A DNA stretch of 64,000 nucleotides from Saprospiraceae bacterium. Its GTDB lineage: Bacteria; Bacteroidota; Bacteroidia; Chitinophagales; Saprospiraceae. The stretch covers positions 62,001-126,000 of the forward strand of contig JAHDCU010000009.1 in assembly GCA_020629715.1 (NCBI GenBank), given 5' to 3'. The stretch's first letter is position 1, and each line of letters begins with the position of its first letter. The notes beneath the pieces are model-generated. The model was given only the letters and a program-made list of their open reading frames with translations, was not told where the DNA came from and searched no databases. The position numbers and the translations under genes are program-made. Positions 34,690 to 44,084 of the stretch are shown one piece after another.

Positions 34690-35030
34690 TGGAGTTACAA
34701 CAATTACAGAATGAGGTAGATCATTGGATTAAGACTATAGGTGTAAAATACTTTAGCGAAACGACTAATACGCTAGTTCTAACTGAGGAAGTAGGAGAAT
34801 TGGCTCGCTTGATGGCACGAGTATATGGGGAACAATCTTTCAAAAGAAAAGAGGATGAAGAAAAGGCTGATCAAGCCATTCAAGAGGAGTTAGGTGACAT
34901 TCTATTTGTAGTGACTTGTCTTGCCAATCAGATGGGGTATGACCTTACCGATATAATGAGACAGAATTTTGAAAAGAAAAATATCAGAGATAAAGATCGT
35001 CATATCAATAATCCAAAACTACGGTCCTAA
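34689..35030 (+). CDS. MazG-like nucleotide pyrophosphohydrolase
   Basis: A 113-residue all-helical protein of the MazG/dUTPase-like NTP pyrophosphohydrolase superfamily. The metal-binding helix motif is LTEEVGELARLMAR (EExxE) and the second helix is IQEELGDILFVVTCLANQMG (EExxD). Single-domain members clean up non-canonical nucleotides. It overlaps dtd by one base and is followed 3 bases later by an ABC permease gene. Confidence 0.9.
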   Translation: MELQQLQNEVDHWIKTIGVKYFSETTNTLVLTEEVGELARLMARVYGEQSFKRKEDEEKADQAIQEELGDILFVVTCLANQMGYDLTDIMRQNFEKKNIRDKDRHINNPKLRS

Positions 35031-35033
35031 GTA

Positions 35034-36044
35034 GTGAATTCTTGGAGTTACTATATCAGCTTATATTTTTTGATAGCATGTGCCATCTTAGCTGTTTTTG
35101 CTTATGTAATTATACCAGATAAAAGCAAAAATGCTAATGATCAACATACCGAGATCGCTTTACGATCACTTGGCTATGAAACTCAGTTTTTAGTTGAAGA
35201 GGATAAGAGTTCTTCCTCTTTCTTGAAATGGATTTTAAACGGTAAATATGATAGTCCTCTTCGTATCCAATATGACGATAAGAGATCTGAGGATAATCAA
35301 TGGATCATTAATAATGCTATGAACCGGCAACGTATTGTTGATCAAAATAGATATCCAAATTTGGAAAGTCAGACTTATTGGCTGGGTACAGATCGGTTTG
35401 GTAGAGATCAGTTGAGTAGATTGGTATTGGGTATACGTATTTCATTAGGTATAGGATTTATGGCGGTGCTGATTTCTCTTTTCATAGGGATAGCGCTAGG
35501 AGCAATGGCAGGTTTCTATGGTGGATGGATGGACCGTATAGTGATGTATTTTGTTAATGTGGTTTGGTCGATACCAACCTTGCTATTGGTGTTTGTAGTG
35601 GTTTTAGCATTGGGTAGAGGTATGTCAAGCATATTTATTGCTGTGGGTCTTACGATGTGGGTGGATGTTGCTAGACTGGTCAGAGGTCAGGTATTGAGTA
35701 TAAAAAATAATACTTACGTCAGAGCGACTCGATCATTAGCATATTCTTCTACTCGGACAATTATAAGACATGTTTTACCCAATATTGTAGGTCCAGTCCT
35801 TGTTGTAGCAGCATCCAATTTTGCTATTGCTATACTAATAGAAGCGGGATTGAGTTATTTAGGATTTGGAGTGCAACCGCCAGCACCAAGCTTGGGTAAT
35901 ATGTTGAATGAAAATTATGGTTACGCCATCAGTGGTAAAATCTATCTGGCTTTATTTCCTGCGTTGATGATTATGCTGTTAGTATTATCTTTCAATATCC
36001 TAGGTACTCATCTGAGGGATCGCTTTGATGTGAAGAAAGTGTGA
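35034..36044 (+). CDS. Orphan ABC transporter permease (DppC/OppC type)
   Basis: A 336-residue inner-membrane protein from a GTG start. One N-terminal hydrophobic segment (about 8-26) is followed by a periplasmic region of about 100 residues and five more segments. LGTDRFGRDQLSRLVLGIRI and the EAA loop RSLAYSSTRTIIRHVLPNIVGP identify the dipeptide/oligopeptide permease family. The usual partners (second permease, ATPases, binding protein) are absent nearby, so it must pair with subunits encoded elsewhere. It is probably cotranscribed with the mazG-like gene. Confidence 0.9.
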   Translation: MNSWSYYISLYFLIACAILAVFAYVIIPDKSKNANDQHTEIALRSLGYETQFLVEEDKSSSSFLKWILNGKYDSPLRIQYDDKRSEDNQWIINNAMNRQRIVDQNRYPNLESQTYWLGTDRFGRDQLSRLVLGIRISLGIGFMAVLISLFIGIALGAMAGFYGGWMDRIVMYFVNVVWSIPTLLLVFVVVLALGRGMSSIFIAVGLTMWVDVARLVRGQVLSIKNNTYVRATRSLAYSSTRTIIRHVLPNIVGPVLVVAASNFAIAILIEAGLSYLGFGVQPPAPSLGNMLNENYGYAISGKIYLALFPALMIMLLVLSFNILGTHLRDRFDVKKV

Positions 36045-36166
36045 TAGTATATCGATAAAAACATCACATTAATATATTTTATAATATTTATTACGTTAAT
36101 AAACAGTCTTTACACAAGGATTCTCTATTTTTATATGCGGATGTATGTAAATCTCAATATCCTATA

Positions 36167-37390
36167 ATGAATAGAGAAATGGAGCTTTTAGAAAAGTTAG
36201 AGAAAGAACTTAATCTCAAGGAGTTGCAAATCAAAAGTCTGCTGACTATTACGCAGGCGATCAATGATAATGTGGCAGCGGATGGTCTGTATAATATGTA
36301 TCGTTCTTTCTTGAGTTGGGAGATGGGTATCGATAAGATGGCGCTTTTTGTCATTCAAGATGATGAATGGTGGTGTACCAGTGCCATCAATTTCAACAAA
36401 AGGACGACTAAGACCCTTTTTCCACTACTCTTAGACTTCAATAGACTCCATACCATCAAAGACGATGATCCAGAATTGCTACAACAGTTTGATATTATCA
36501 TTCCAGTTTTTCATAAGAGTTCGCCTATTGCATACTCCGTGATCGGAGGTATTAAGGATAAAGAAGATCTGTATAATAAGATTCAGTTTATAACTACGAT
36601 TACCAATATCATAGCGGTGGCTATTGAGAATAAACGACTATTCAACAAGCAGTTAGAACAAGAAAAGTTTAAACGAGAAATCGAGCTTGCCAGTGAGGTT
36701 CAGACGATGTTGATTCCTGATACATTACCTAAGGAAGAAAATTATCAGCTATCGAGTATCTACAAACCTCACTTCAATATTGGAGGAGACTATCTGGATT
36801 GCATACAGTTTGATAAGCATAAGTTCGCCTTTTGTATTGCGGATATCTCAGGTAAAGGAGTTGCAGCGGCGTTACTGATGGCTAATTTCCAAGCCATGAT
36901 TCAGAGTTTGATATATCAATACCGAGATTTAGAAACCTTTGTATTTGCATTGAATCAGGCTGTGTATCGTATTACCCAAAGTGACAAATTCATCACATTC
37001 TTCATAGCAGAGATCGATGTCAAGAAGCGACAGATGAATTATATCAATGCCGGTCATTATCCACCGATCATGTTGATGGATAATAAAATTGTTAAGCTTA
37101 AAGAAGGAAGTACAGTGATCGGTGCTTTTGAAAAATTACCTTCTATAAAAGAAGGAAGTATCAAACTCGATGGACCAATCACCATATTGAGCTTCACAGA
37201 TGGACTGGCAGATTTGAGAAATGAAAAGGAAGAGTATTTCGAAGACGATAGAATAGAGAGATTCGTCAAAGAAAACCATACGTTGGACGTAGATACGTTT
37301 AATGAGAAACTTTTAGAAGAAATTGATACTTTTAAAGGAGAAGAGGCATATCCTGATGATATTGCCATAATTACGTGTAAAGTACAATAG
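36167..37390 (+). CDS. GAF-like sensor with SpoIIE/PP2C serine phosphatase
   Basis: A 407-residue cytosolic protein. A coiled coil (1-30) leads into a GAF-like sensor (about 35-165) and a linker helix (LFNKQLEQEKFKREIELASE). The SpoIIE-type PP2C phosphatase domain spans about 190-407, with metal-binding Asp in IGGDYLDCIQ, CIADISGKGVAAALLMANF, LSFTDGLADLRN and YPDDIAIITCK. Such proteins dephosphorylate anti-sigma antagonists in partner-switching. No kinase or STAS partner lies next to it. Its stop is 2 bases before the TM2 gene. Confidence 0.92.
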   Translation: MNREMELLEKLEKELNLKELQIKSLLTITQAINDNVAADGLYNMYRSFLSWEMGIDKMALFVIQDDEWWCTSAINFNKRTTKTLFPLLLDFNRLHTIKDDDPELLQQFDIIIPVFHKSSPIAYSVIGGIKDKEDLYNKIQFITTITNIIAVAIENKRLFNKQLEQEKFKREIELASEVQTMLIPDTLPKEENYQLSSIYKPHFNIGGDYLDCIQFDKHKFAFCIADISGKGVAAALLMANFQAMIQSLIYQYRDLETFVFALNQAVYRITQSDKFITFFIAEIDVKKRQMNYINAGHYPPIMLMDNKIVKLKEGSTVIGAFEKLPSIKEGSIKLDGPITILSFTDGLADLRNEKEEYFEDDRIERFVKENHTLDVDTFNEKLLEEIDTFKGEEAYPDDIAIITCKVQ

Positions 37391-37392
37391 CC

Positions 37393-38154
37393 GTGTCAAG
37401 AAGAAGCAGACGTAGAGAAAAAAAAAGAAGCAGACTTGCTGCATCTATGCTAGCATTTGTGGGTGGGGTAGTAGGAGCTCATAAATTCTATTTAGGAAAA
37501 CCAGGTCAAGGTATTTTTTTCTTGATGATGATGTTTATGAGTGCAGGTTTACGTTTTCCAATATCTGCCATCATAGGATTTATAGATGGTATGAAGCTAC
37601 TATCAATGTCTGATCGAGCTTTTGATCAAAAATACAATAGACAATATGTACAGCAGGGTACTCAAGTTGTACCAGAGAGAAGAAAGGCAGTAAATACTAG
37701 AAATAAGTCGAAGATCAATAAAGCCAACCCTTACAAGCGATCGGGTATTGCTAAATATAAAGAGTTTGCTTTAGAGGAGGCTATCGAGGATTTTGAAAAA
37801 GGACTAGAAATACAGCCTGATGATGTTGCTTTACATTTCAATCTTGCTTGTGCATATTCATTGACAGAGAAGAAAGAAAAGATTTTTTATCATTTAGATA
37901 AAGCAGTTTCTCTAGGTTTCAAAGATTATGAACGTATACTTAAGCATGATGATCTCGCATATTTAAGAATTCAGCCTGAATTTGAAGCATTTAAGAAAAA
38001 TGGTTTTAGAATAGGTTCTGCTCCTAAAGGAGTACCTGAGGTGAAAGATGATGCACTTTTAGCTAGGCTCAACAGATTATCAGAATTACGAAAAAAAGGA
38101 ATATTATCGGAGAAAGAATTCGTTTTAGAACGAAAGAAACTTTTGAATCGTTAG
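37393..38154 (+). CDS. TM2 domain protein with TPR and C-terminal SHOCT-like tail
   Basis: A 253-residue protein from a GTG start. After a basic N-terminus comes a TM2 domain (about 15-70): LAFVGGVVGAHKFYLGKPGQ is the family signature. A TPR-like pair (about 115-185, EEAIEDFEKGLEIQPDDVAL) follows, then a SHOCT-like helix at the C-terminus (ALLARLNRLSELRKKGILSE). The combination suggests a membrane-anchored scaffold. It lies 2 bases after the phosphatase gene, an indication that they work in one pathway. Confidence 0.85.
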   Translation: MSRRSRRREKKRSRLAASMLAFVGGVVGAHKFYLGKPGQGIFFLMMMFMSAGLRFPISAIIGFIDGMKLLSMSDRAFDQKYNRQYVQQGTQVVPERRKAVNTRNKSKINKANPYKRSGIAKYKEFALEEAIEDFEKGLEIQPDDVALHFNLACAYSLTEKKEKIFYHLDKAVSLGFKDYERILKHDDLAYLRIQPEFEAFKKNGFRIGSAPKGVPEVKDDALLARLNRLSELRKKGILSEKEFVLERKKLLNR

Positions 38155-38176
38155 TATCTATAGAAAATCGAATAGA

Positions 38177-38836
38177 TTGATTGCATATAAGCTCATATCA
38201 AACAGCATACCTACACTTCTTACATCCGATACAGGTGATAAGGCACTGCAGCTTATGGGTCAATATTATGTGAGACATCTACCTATAGTCAACAATGATC
38301 AGTTATTAGGTCTTGTATCTGAAGATGATATCCTATCTCAAAATCAAGAAGAGCCTATAGGGTCTTACTCGCTATCTGGTAGGAGGCCATTTGTGTATAA
38401 CAATGAGCATATCTATGAGATCATGCGTAAGATGGCTAATGAATCTCTGAGCTCAATACCAGTGGTAGATCGTGAAGAGCGTTTCTTAGGAATGATTACG
38501 CTAGAGCACTTGCTTTCTTATTATGCAGAGAGTTTCTCATTTAGTGAATCAGGGAGCATTTTCGTACTTAAAACTCCAAGACAAGACTACTCGTTATCAG
38601 AGATCGCTCAGATAGTGGAAAGTGAAAACGTTGCCATCCTATCCAGTTTTATACATGGTATAGATCAAGCCAACTATGCTGAAATTACGATCAAAACTAA
38701 TGCTCAAGATGCTCAACGTATACAGGCAGCACTTGAGCGATATGACTATATCGTAGAGGCTAGTTATCAAGAAGAAGTACTTGTAGAGCAGTTGCAAGAG
38801 CGTTTTGATATGTTGATGACCTACCTTGATGTATAG
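38177..38836 (+). CDS. Tandem CBS domain protein
   Basis: A 219-residue protein with two CBS motifs (about 5-60 and 70-125): TSDTGDKALQLMGQYYVRHL and YEIMRKMANESLSSIPVVD. An ACT-like C-terminal domain follows. I used the TTG at 38177, because the first CBS motif begins at once and no ATG lies nearer than 26 codons. CBS pairs bind adenine nucleotides. The 3' end overlaps the outer-membrane protein gene by 8 bases, and nadK follows; the order CBS-OMP-nadK implies an operon. Confidence 0.85.
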   Translation: MIAYKLISNSIPTLLTSDTGDKALQLMGQYYVRHLPIVNNDQLLGLVSEDDILSQNQEEPIGSYSLSGRRPFVYNNEHIYEIMRKMANESLSSIPVVDREERFLGMITLEHLLSYYAESFSFSESGSIFVLKTPRQDYSLSEIAQIVESENVAILSSFIHGIDQANYAEITIKTNAQDAQRIQAALERYDYIVEASYQEEVLVEQLQERFDMLMTYLDV

Positions 38837-40241
38837 ACTGATACTCATCGTATTAAGCTGTTACGTTTTCTTAAACTACAGTTATGCCCAAGAAAGTAAT
38901 ACCTCCTATGTAATCGTCAAAGACATACGTTTTGAAGGTCTCAAAAAAACCAAAGAGCGAATCGTTAGAAGGGAGCTAGATATAGAAGAGGGCGATACCT
39001 TATCCTTACAGACATTAACCCCAAGGTTACAAGAAAATGAAAAGCGGCTACTCAGTACAGCACTTTTTAATCTAGTGCAATCTAACATTGAAGATTGGGA
39101 TACAGAGGCGCGGAGGGCAACGATAAGTTTCACTTTTGTGGAGGCATGGTACTTATATCCAGTACCCATATTTGAGTTGGCGGACCGCAACTTTAATGTC
39201 TGGTGGAATGAGCAAGGAAGATCGCTAGACCGCGTTGACTATGGTATCCGTTTTGATCACATTAATTTGACGGGTAGGAGGGATTATCTAAAGCTCAAAT
39301 ATCAGCGAGGATATACTCGTAAGTATGAACTCAAGTATACCTACCCTTACCTTGATAAAGCGCAGCAATGGGGCATTATAACCAATCTTTTTTATGCTGA
39401 CAATAGAGAGCTATCCTATGTAACGCTCAATAATAAACCGACATTCTTTTCTACGCAAGATGATCGCCGCATTTTGAAAAGACTACGACTAGGAGCAGAA
39501 CTGACCAGGCGATCAGGTTTATATGCTTACCATAGTTTCAAATTAGAATATCATAATAACCGTGTCGATCAAGTAGTTGCCGATCTCAATTCAGATTACT
39601 TTTTCAATGGAGATACTGGGCTTAAGTTTATGTTTTTACAATACCAGTACCGCATCGATAAGCGTCATTTTTTTCAGTATCCCGATGATGGTTGGTCAGC
39701 CGATATTGCGGTAAAGCAAGAGGGATTGTCTCTATTAGGTAACTTTAGCAACACAGCCATATTAGGATCATTTGAGTATTACCATAGTTTCAATGATCGA
39801 TGGATATGGGCTAATAATATCAGAGCAAAAACAAACATCACAAGAGATCCCATTGCATTTGCTAATAACACAGGCCTAGGCTATTTTCAGGATTTTATAA
39901 GAGGATATGAGCTTTACGTACAAGATGGGACAGATTATATACATAACCGGATGTATCTCAGTTTTAAATTTTTAGATAAGCTTATGGACTTTGATCGATT
40001 TATGCCGATCCATCAGTTCAAGCTACTAAGTTTGAAAATGTATATACGCGGTCAGATACACTTGGGATATGCCCATGAGCCGAGATATATAGCGACCAAT
40101 GATCAGAACAATAGAATCCTTATTGGTTATGGTCCATCTTTAGATGTATTGATGTATAACAACTTTTTATTTCAAATCGAGTATACATATAATCATCTTG
40201 GCGAATCAGGGTTGTATATTCATAATGAAATAGCTTTTTAG
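38829..40241 (+). CDS. POTRA-containing outer-membrane beta-barrel (BamA/TamA-like)
   Basis: A 470-residue protein with a signal peptide (ILIVLSCYVFLNYSYAQ) from the ATG at 38829. One POTRA-like domain (about 28-105, VKDIRFEGLKKTKERIVRRE with EGDTLSLQTL) precedes a beta-barrel rich in alternating aromatic strands (TGRRDYLKLKYQRGYTRKYE) and ending in an aromatic strand IHNEIAF. It is shorter than BamA, which has five POTRA domains, so it belongs to the short Omp85-like group. It probably helps insert or export something across the outer membrane. Confidence 0.85.
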   Translation: MYRLILIVLSCYVFLNYSYAQESNTSYVIVKDIRFEGLKKTKERIVRRELDIEEGDTLSLQTLTPRLQENEKRLLSTALFNLVQSNIEDWDTEARRATISFTFVEAWYLYPVPIFELADRNFNVWWNEQGRSLDRVDYGIRFDHINLTGRRDYLKLKYQRGYTRKYELKYTYPYLDKAQQWGIITNLFYADNRELSYVTLNNKPTFFSTQDDRRILKRLRLGAELTRRSGLYAYHSFKLEYHNNRVDQVVADLNSDYFFNGDTGLKFMFLQYQYRIDKRHFFQYPDDGWSADIAVKQEGLSLLGNFSNTAILGSFEYYHSFNDRWIWANNIRAKTNITRDPIAFANNTGLGYFQDFIRGYELYVQDGTDYIHNRMYLSFKFLDKLMDFDRFMPIHQFKLLSLKMYIRGQIHLGYAHEPRYIATNDQNNRILIGYGPSLDVLMYNNFLFQIEYTYNHLGESGLYIHNEIAF

Positions 40242-40245
40242 ACAC

Positions 40246-41139
40246 ATGCAGCAGGTATTGATATATGGACAACGAGTAAAAGATAAGGATCTAGAATACA
40301 TCAATAACTTATTTTCATTACTTCAGTCTACGGGTACGGATTTCTATGTCACTCAAGAATTTCTAGAAGCTGCAGAAGATAAGTTGGACTTAAAGCAATC
40401 AAAAGGTACGATCAGTAGTACTGAGCAACTCCGTAGTCATGATATAGATGCTGTTATTACCTTGGGAGGTGACGGTACTATACTCAATGCTATGACGCTA
40501 ATCCTAGATACAGGAGTTCCAATCTTGGGTATCAACCTTGGCAGATTAGGCTTCTTATCCAGTGTAGAAAAAACAAAAATTAAAGAAGCATTTGAGCAGT
40601 TAGCTTCTGGATCTTATAAGCTAGAAGAGCGGACGCTGATACAAACCCACTGTGACCTGCCTCTATTTGTGGAAAAACCTTATGCGCTTAATGATTTTAC
40701 CTTGAGCAAGCGAGATACCTCGAGCATGGTTACTATACATGCCTATATAGATGGTGAATTTCTTAATTCTTATTGGGCAGATGGTATTATCATTTCTACG
40801 CCAACGGGATCTACAGGATATTCTCTTAGTTGTGGTGGTCCGATTATATTTCCAAAATCAGAAAATTTCGTCATTACACCTGTTGCTCCTCATAATCTCA
40901 ATGTACGACCTATAGTCTTATCTGATGATAGTGTGATCAAGTTGGAAATAGAAGGACGAGGAGAAAACTTTTTAGCAACCCTGGACTCTAGATTTGAAAG
41001 CATCACAAGTGATCATATTATTACTATTAAGAAAGCTGACTTTAAGATTAAGCTCATAGACCTTGAGCACATTAGCTTCAATACGACGATACATAATAAA
41101 CTCATGTGGGGACTGGATAGTCGAAATCAGAGTATATAA
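40246..41139 (+). CDS. nadK: NAD kinase
   Basis: Makes NADP from NAD and ATP. The 297-residue protein has the GGDGT motif at 74-78 (ITLGGDGTILNAMTL), LGINLGRLGFLSS, and STPTGSTGYSLSCGGPI near residue 185 for NAD binding. All conserved residues are there. It follows the outer-membrane protein by 4 bases. The stop is at 41139. Confidence 0.96.
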   Translation: MQQVLIYGQRVKDKDLEYINNLFSLLQSTGTDFYVTQEFLEAAEDKLDLKQSKGTISSTEQLRSHDIDAVITLGGDGTILNAMTLILDTGVPILGINLGRLGFLSSVEKTKIKEAFEQLASGSYKLEERTLIQTHCDLPLFVEKPYALNDFTLSKRDTSSMVTIHAYIDGEFLNSYWADGIIISTPTGSTGYSLSCGGPIIFPKSENFVITPVAPHNLNVRPIVLSDDSVIKLEIEGRGENFLATLDSRFESITSDHIITIKKADFKIKLIDLEHISFNTTIHNKLMWGLDSRNQSI

Positions 41140-41198
41140 ACTGTTAAAATCCACTTACTGCGACAACACAAGTCATTGATAGAGAGTATCTTTAGGTA

Positions 41199-41846
41199 GT
41201 GAATCATCAGAATCATATTATCCAAGATCCTATCTATTGGGATTTCAAATCTATACCCGTTGATCAGTTTAGGGATCGGGTACGGTTTTTTAATGAGCAT
41301 GCTCAAGAGTTGAGTCAATTAGAGTATCATATTTGGGTAGATATTAAGTTTTGGTATATCCATGCTCTCTTTGAAATGGGCAGTTATCATAAGTTACTTT
41401 TATTAGTTGATAAACTCATCGAGGAGATTGTGATCGATAATATCGATGTACAAGATGTAGAGGACGCATTTGAGGAGTTGTTATATAAAAAGGCTGCTAG
41501 TCTGTATAACACGGACCAGCATTATGAGGCCACAGATATATTGAGGCAGTTAATCAAAATCAATCCACAGGCGGAGATATATCAGCAACTTTATAAAAAG
41601 GCACGATATGCAATACCTAATGAAAAAACATTGCGTATCAGATCACTCTCATTATTACTACTCATTTTAGTAGTACCACTTTTATGTATCGAGCTAGTAG
41701 TGATCAATACATTGTTCCCTTTTTACAGTGATATCTTTATGTGGTTTAGGATACTATTGATTTCTGGTGGGTTGAGTATATTTTTAGGTCTAGAATATAT
41801 GCGCATACGAGCCGTTGAGAATGAGATTAAATCAATACTTAAATAG
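41199..41846 (+). CDS. Membrane protein with TPR-like region, unknown function
   Basis: A 215-residue protein from a GTG start. Residues 1-140 look like a helical repeat (KKAASLYNTDQHYEATDILR); two hydrophobic segments lie at about 150-172 and 178-198 (RILLISGGLSIFLGL). The C-terminus is basic/charged. I do not recognise a family. It lies 59 bases after nadK on the same strand. Confidence 0.6.
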   Translation: MNHQNHIIQDPIYWDFKSIPVDQFRDRVRFFNEHAQELSQLEYHIWVDIKFWYIHALFEMGSYHKLLLLVDKLIEEIVIDNIDVQDVEDAFEELLYKKAASLYNTDQHYEATDILRQLIKINPQAEIYQQLYKKARYAIPNEKTLRIRSLSLLLLILVVPLLCIELVVINTLFPFYSDIFMWFRILLISGGLSIFLGLEYMRIRAVENEIKSILK

Positions 41847-41985
41847 CCGTTAATCCTTGTTTTTGCTACCAAACTCTAATATTGGTATGGCTATATAGAT
41901 TTATATAGGTCAGCTAAGATTCCTTCATTATCTTCGTTCCAAACTAACTAACTATTAGCCTTTGGCTATTTTCAACAAGACTTCT

Positions 41986-44037
41986 ATGAAAAATTTAAAC
42001 CTATTTATGTTCGCATTACTTGCGATATCTATTATGGTATCATGTAGTGAAGAACCGACTCAAGATATCGTACCTGGTATCGATCTTACTCTTATGGATA
42101 CTACAGCTGCACCACAGCAAGATTTTTATCGATATGTCAATGGTGTATGGCTAGACAATACGGAGATACCGTCAGATCGTAGCCGATGGGGTAGTTTTGA
42201 TGAGTTACGGAAGAAGTCAAGTGAAAATGTACTCGAAGTATTAGAAGAAGCTATGGCGTCTGGAAAATATAGTAAAGGACAAGATCAATATAAAGCTGCT
42301 GTTTTTTATAGTAGTGCAATGGATACCGCTGCTATCAATGCTGCAGGATTAGACCCAATCAAGCCATATTTGGATAAGATCAATAAAATACAATCGATTG
42401 CTGACATCCAAAAGTATAATGAAGAGACTATTCATTTAGGATCAAGAGCATTCTTTGATTTTGCAGTTTTTCCAAACCTCAAAAATTCTACCATGAATGC
42501 CGCATATCTTACTGCAGGTTCGATAGGGCTGCCAGAGCGAGATTACTATACTAAAGACGATGAGGATAGTGAAAAGATTAGACAAGATTACGTGAATCAT
42601 ATTGTGCGGATGTATGAATTCTTGGGAGTAAAGGAAGAAGCTTTAGCAAAAGCTAAAAACATCCTAGCCATTGAAACGGCATTGGCTGAAAAAATGCTGA
42701 CTAAAGAAGAATCACGAAATCCTCTTTTATTATATAATCCTAGGGCGATAGCAGATCTTGATCAAAAAGTAAGTGCTGTAAACTGGAATGGTTTCTTGGA
42801 AGGAATAGGTGCTGGTAAGATGGATACTATACTTGTACTACAACCAAAGTACATTGAAGCATTGGAGCAAACTTTAGCAGACTTTTCTATTGATGATCTC
42901 AAGGATTATGTATTGTGGACAGAATATAATGGAGCCGCAGGATACTTAAGTGCAGACATCGAGCAAGCTAACTTTGATTTTTATGGTAAAACACTAAGAG
43001 GTGCAGAAGAGATGAGACCAAGATGGGAACGTATTCTAGATGTATCAAGTGGTGTAGTAGGAGAGGCGATTGGTAAATTATATGTAGATAAATATTTCCC
43101 AGAAGATGCAAAAGCGAAGGCAGCAGATATGGTGGCTAATATCAAACTTGCTATGGGCGATCGTATCAGAGGTCTAGATTGGATGACTGATAGTACCAAA
43201 ACGAGAGCGTTAGAAAAACTAGATGCATTTACGGTAAAAATTGGATACCCGAATAAATGGAAAGATTACAGCAGTATGGATATCAAGTCTGTAGAAGAAG
43301 GAGGTAGTTATGCAGCTAACATGATAGCAGCGAGTAAGTGGTCTTTCGAAAATCAGTTAGAAGATCTAGGTAAAGAAGTAGATAAAACAGAGTGGGGCAT
43401 GTCACCACAAACGGTGAATGCATATTATAATCCGTTGAATAATGAGATTGTTTTTCCGGCAGCTATCTTACAACCTCCATTTTATAATTATCAGGCTGAT
43501 GCGGCTGTTAACTACGGAGGTATTGGCGCGGTAATCGGACATGAAATATCTCATGGATTTGATGATCAGGGAAGTCGATTTGATGCGAGCGGAAATATGG
43601 AAAACTGGTGGACAGATACAGATAGAACGCAGTTCGAAGCTAGAAATCAAAAGCTAATCGATCAGTTTGACTCTTATGAGCCACTACCAGGCGTAAATGT
43701 AAACGGAAGATTTACCCTTGGAGAAAACATAGGAGACCTTGGAGGAATCAACGTTGCATACGATGGATTACAAAAGCACCTTGCCGCAAATGGTAATCCA
43801 GGTGATATCGATGGCTTTACACCAGAGCAGCGCTTCTTCATCTCGTGGGGTACGATCTGGAGAGGGAAGATGCGTAACGAAGAAATGATCAACCGTATCA
43901 AAACTGATCCGCATTCACCGGGCCAGTATAGAGCTGTTGGTCCGATCTCAAATTTACCAGCTTTCTATCAAGCATTTGATGTGAAACCTGGTGATGCCAT
44001 GTACATGCCTGATAGTAGTCGTGTGAAGATTTGGTAG
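41986..44037 (+). CDS. M13 family (neprilysin/PepO) metallopeptidase lipoprotein
   Basis: A 683-residue zinc endopeptidase. The ATG at 41986 gives a lipoprotein signal peptide with lipobox IMVSC. The zinc site is H519-E-I-S-H523 (GAVIGHEISHGFDDQGSRF), with the third ligand Glu in ENIGDLGGINVAYDGL (about residue 577). NAYYNPLNNEIVFPAAILQPP is the family substrate motif, and the C-terminus RVKIW is an M13-like end. It faces the periplasm or outer leaflet and digests peptides. TATCTTCG, a possible -7 box, lies upstream near 41930. Confidence 0.94.
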   Translation: MKNLNLFMFALLAISIMVSCSEEPTQDIVPGIDLTLMDTTAAPQQDFYRYVNGVWLDNTEIPSDRSRWGSFDELRKKSSENVLEVLEEAMASGKYSKGQDQYKAAVFYSSAMDTAAINAAGLDPIKPYLDKINKIQSIADIQKYNEETIHLGSRAFFDFAVFPNLKNSTMNAAYLTAGSIGLPERDYYTKDDEDSEKIRQDYVNHIVRMYEFLGVKEEALAKAKNILAIETALAEKMLTKEESRNPLLLYNPRAIADLDQKVSAVNWNGFLEGIGAGKMDTILVLQPKYIEALEQTLADFSIDDLKDYVLWTEYNGAAGYLSADIEQANFDFYGKTLRGAEEMRPRWERILDVSSGVVGEAIGKLYVDKYFPEDAKAKAADMVANIKLAMGDRIRGLDWMTDSTKTRALEKLDAFTVKIGYPNKWKDYSSMDIKSVEEGGSYAANMIAASKWSFENQLEDLGKEVDKTEWGMSPQTVNAYYNPLNNEIVFPAAILQPPFYNYQADAAVNYGGIGAVIGHEISHGFDDQGSRFDASGNMENWWTDTDRTQFEARNQKLIDQFDSYEPLPGVNVNGRFTLGENIGDLGGINVAYDGLQKHLAANGNPGDIDGFTPEQRFFISWGTIWRGKMRNEEMINRIKTDPHSPGQYRAVGPISNLPAFYQAFDVKPGDAMYMPDSSRVKIW

Positions 44038-44084
44038 GTCACGATACCTATTTGTATAAAGAGACAAAGGAGTCTATTCAAATA

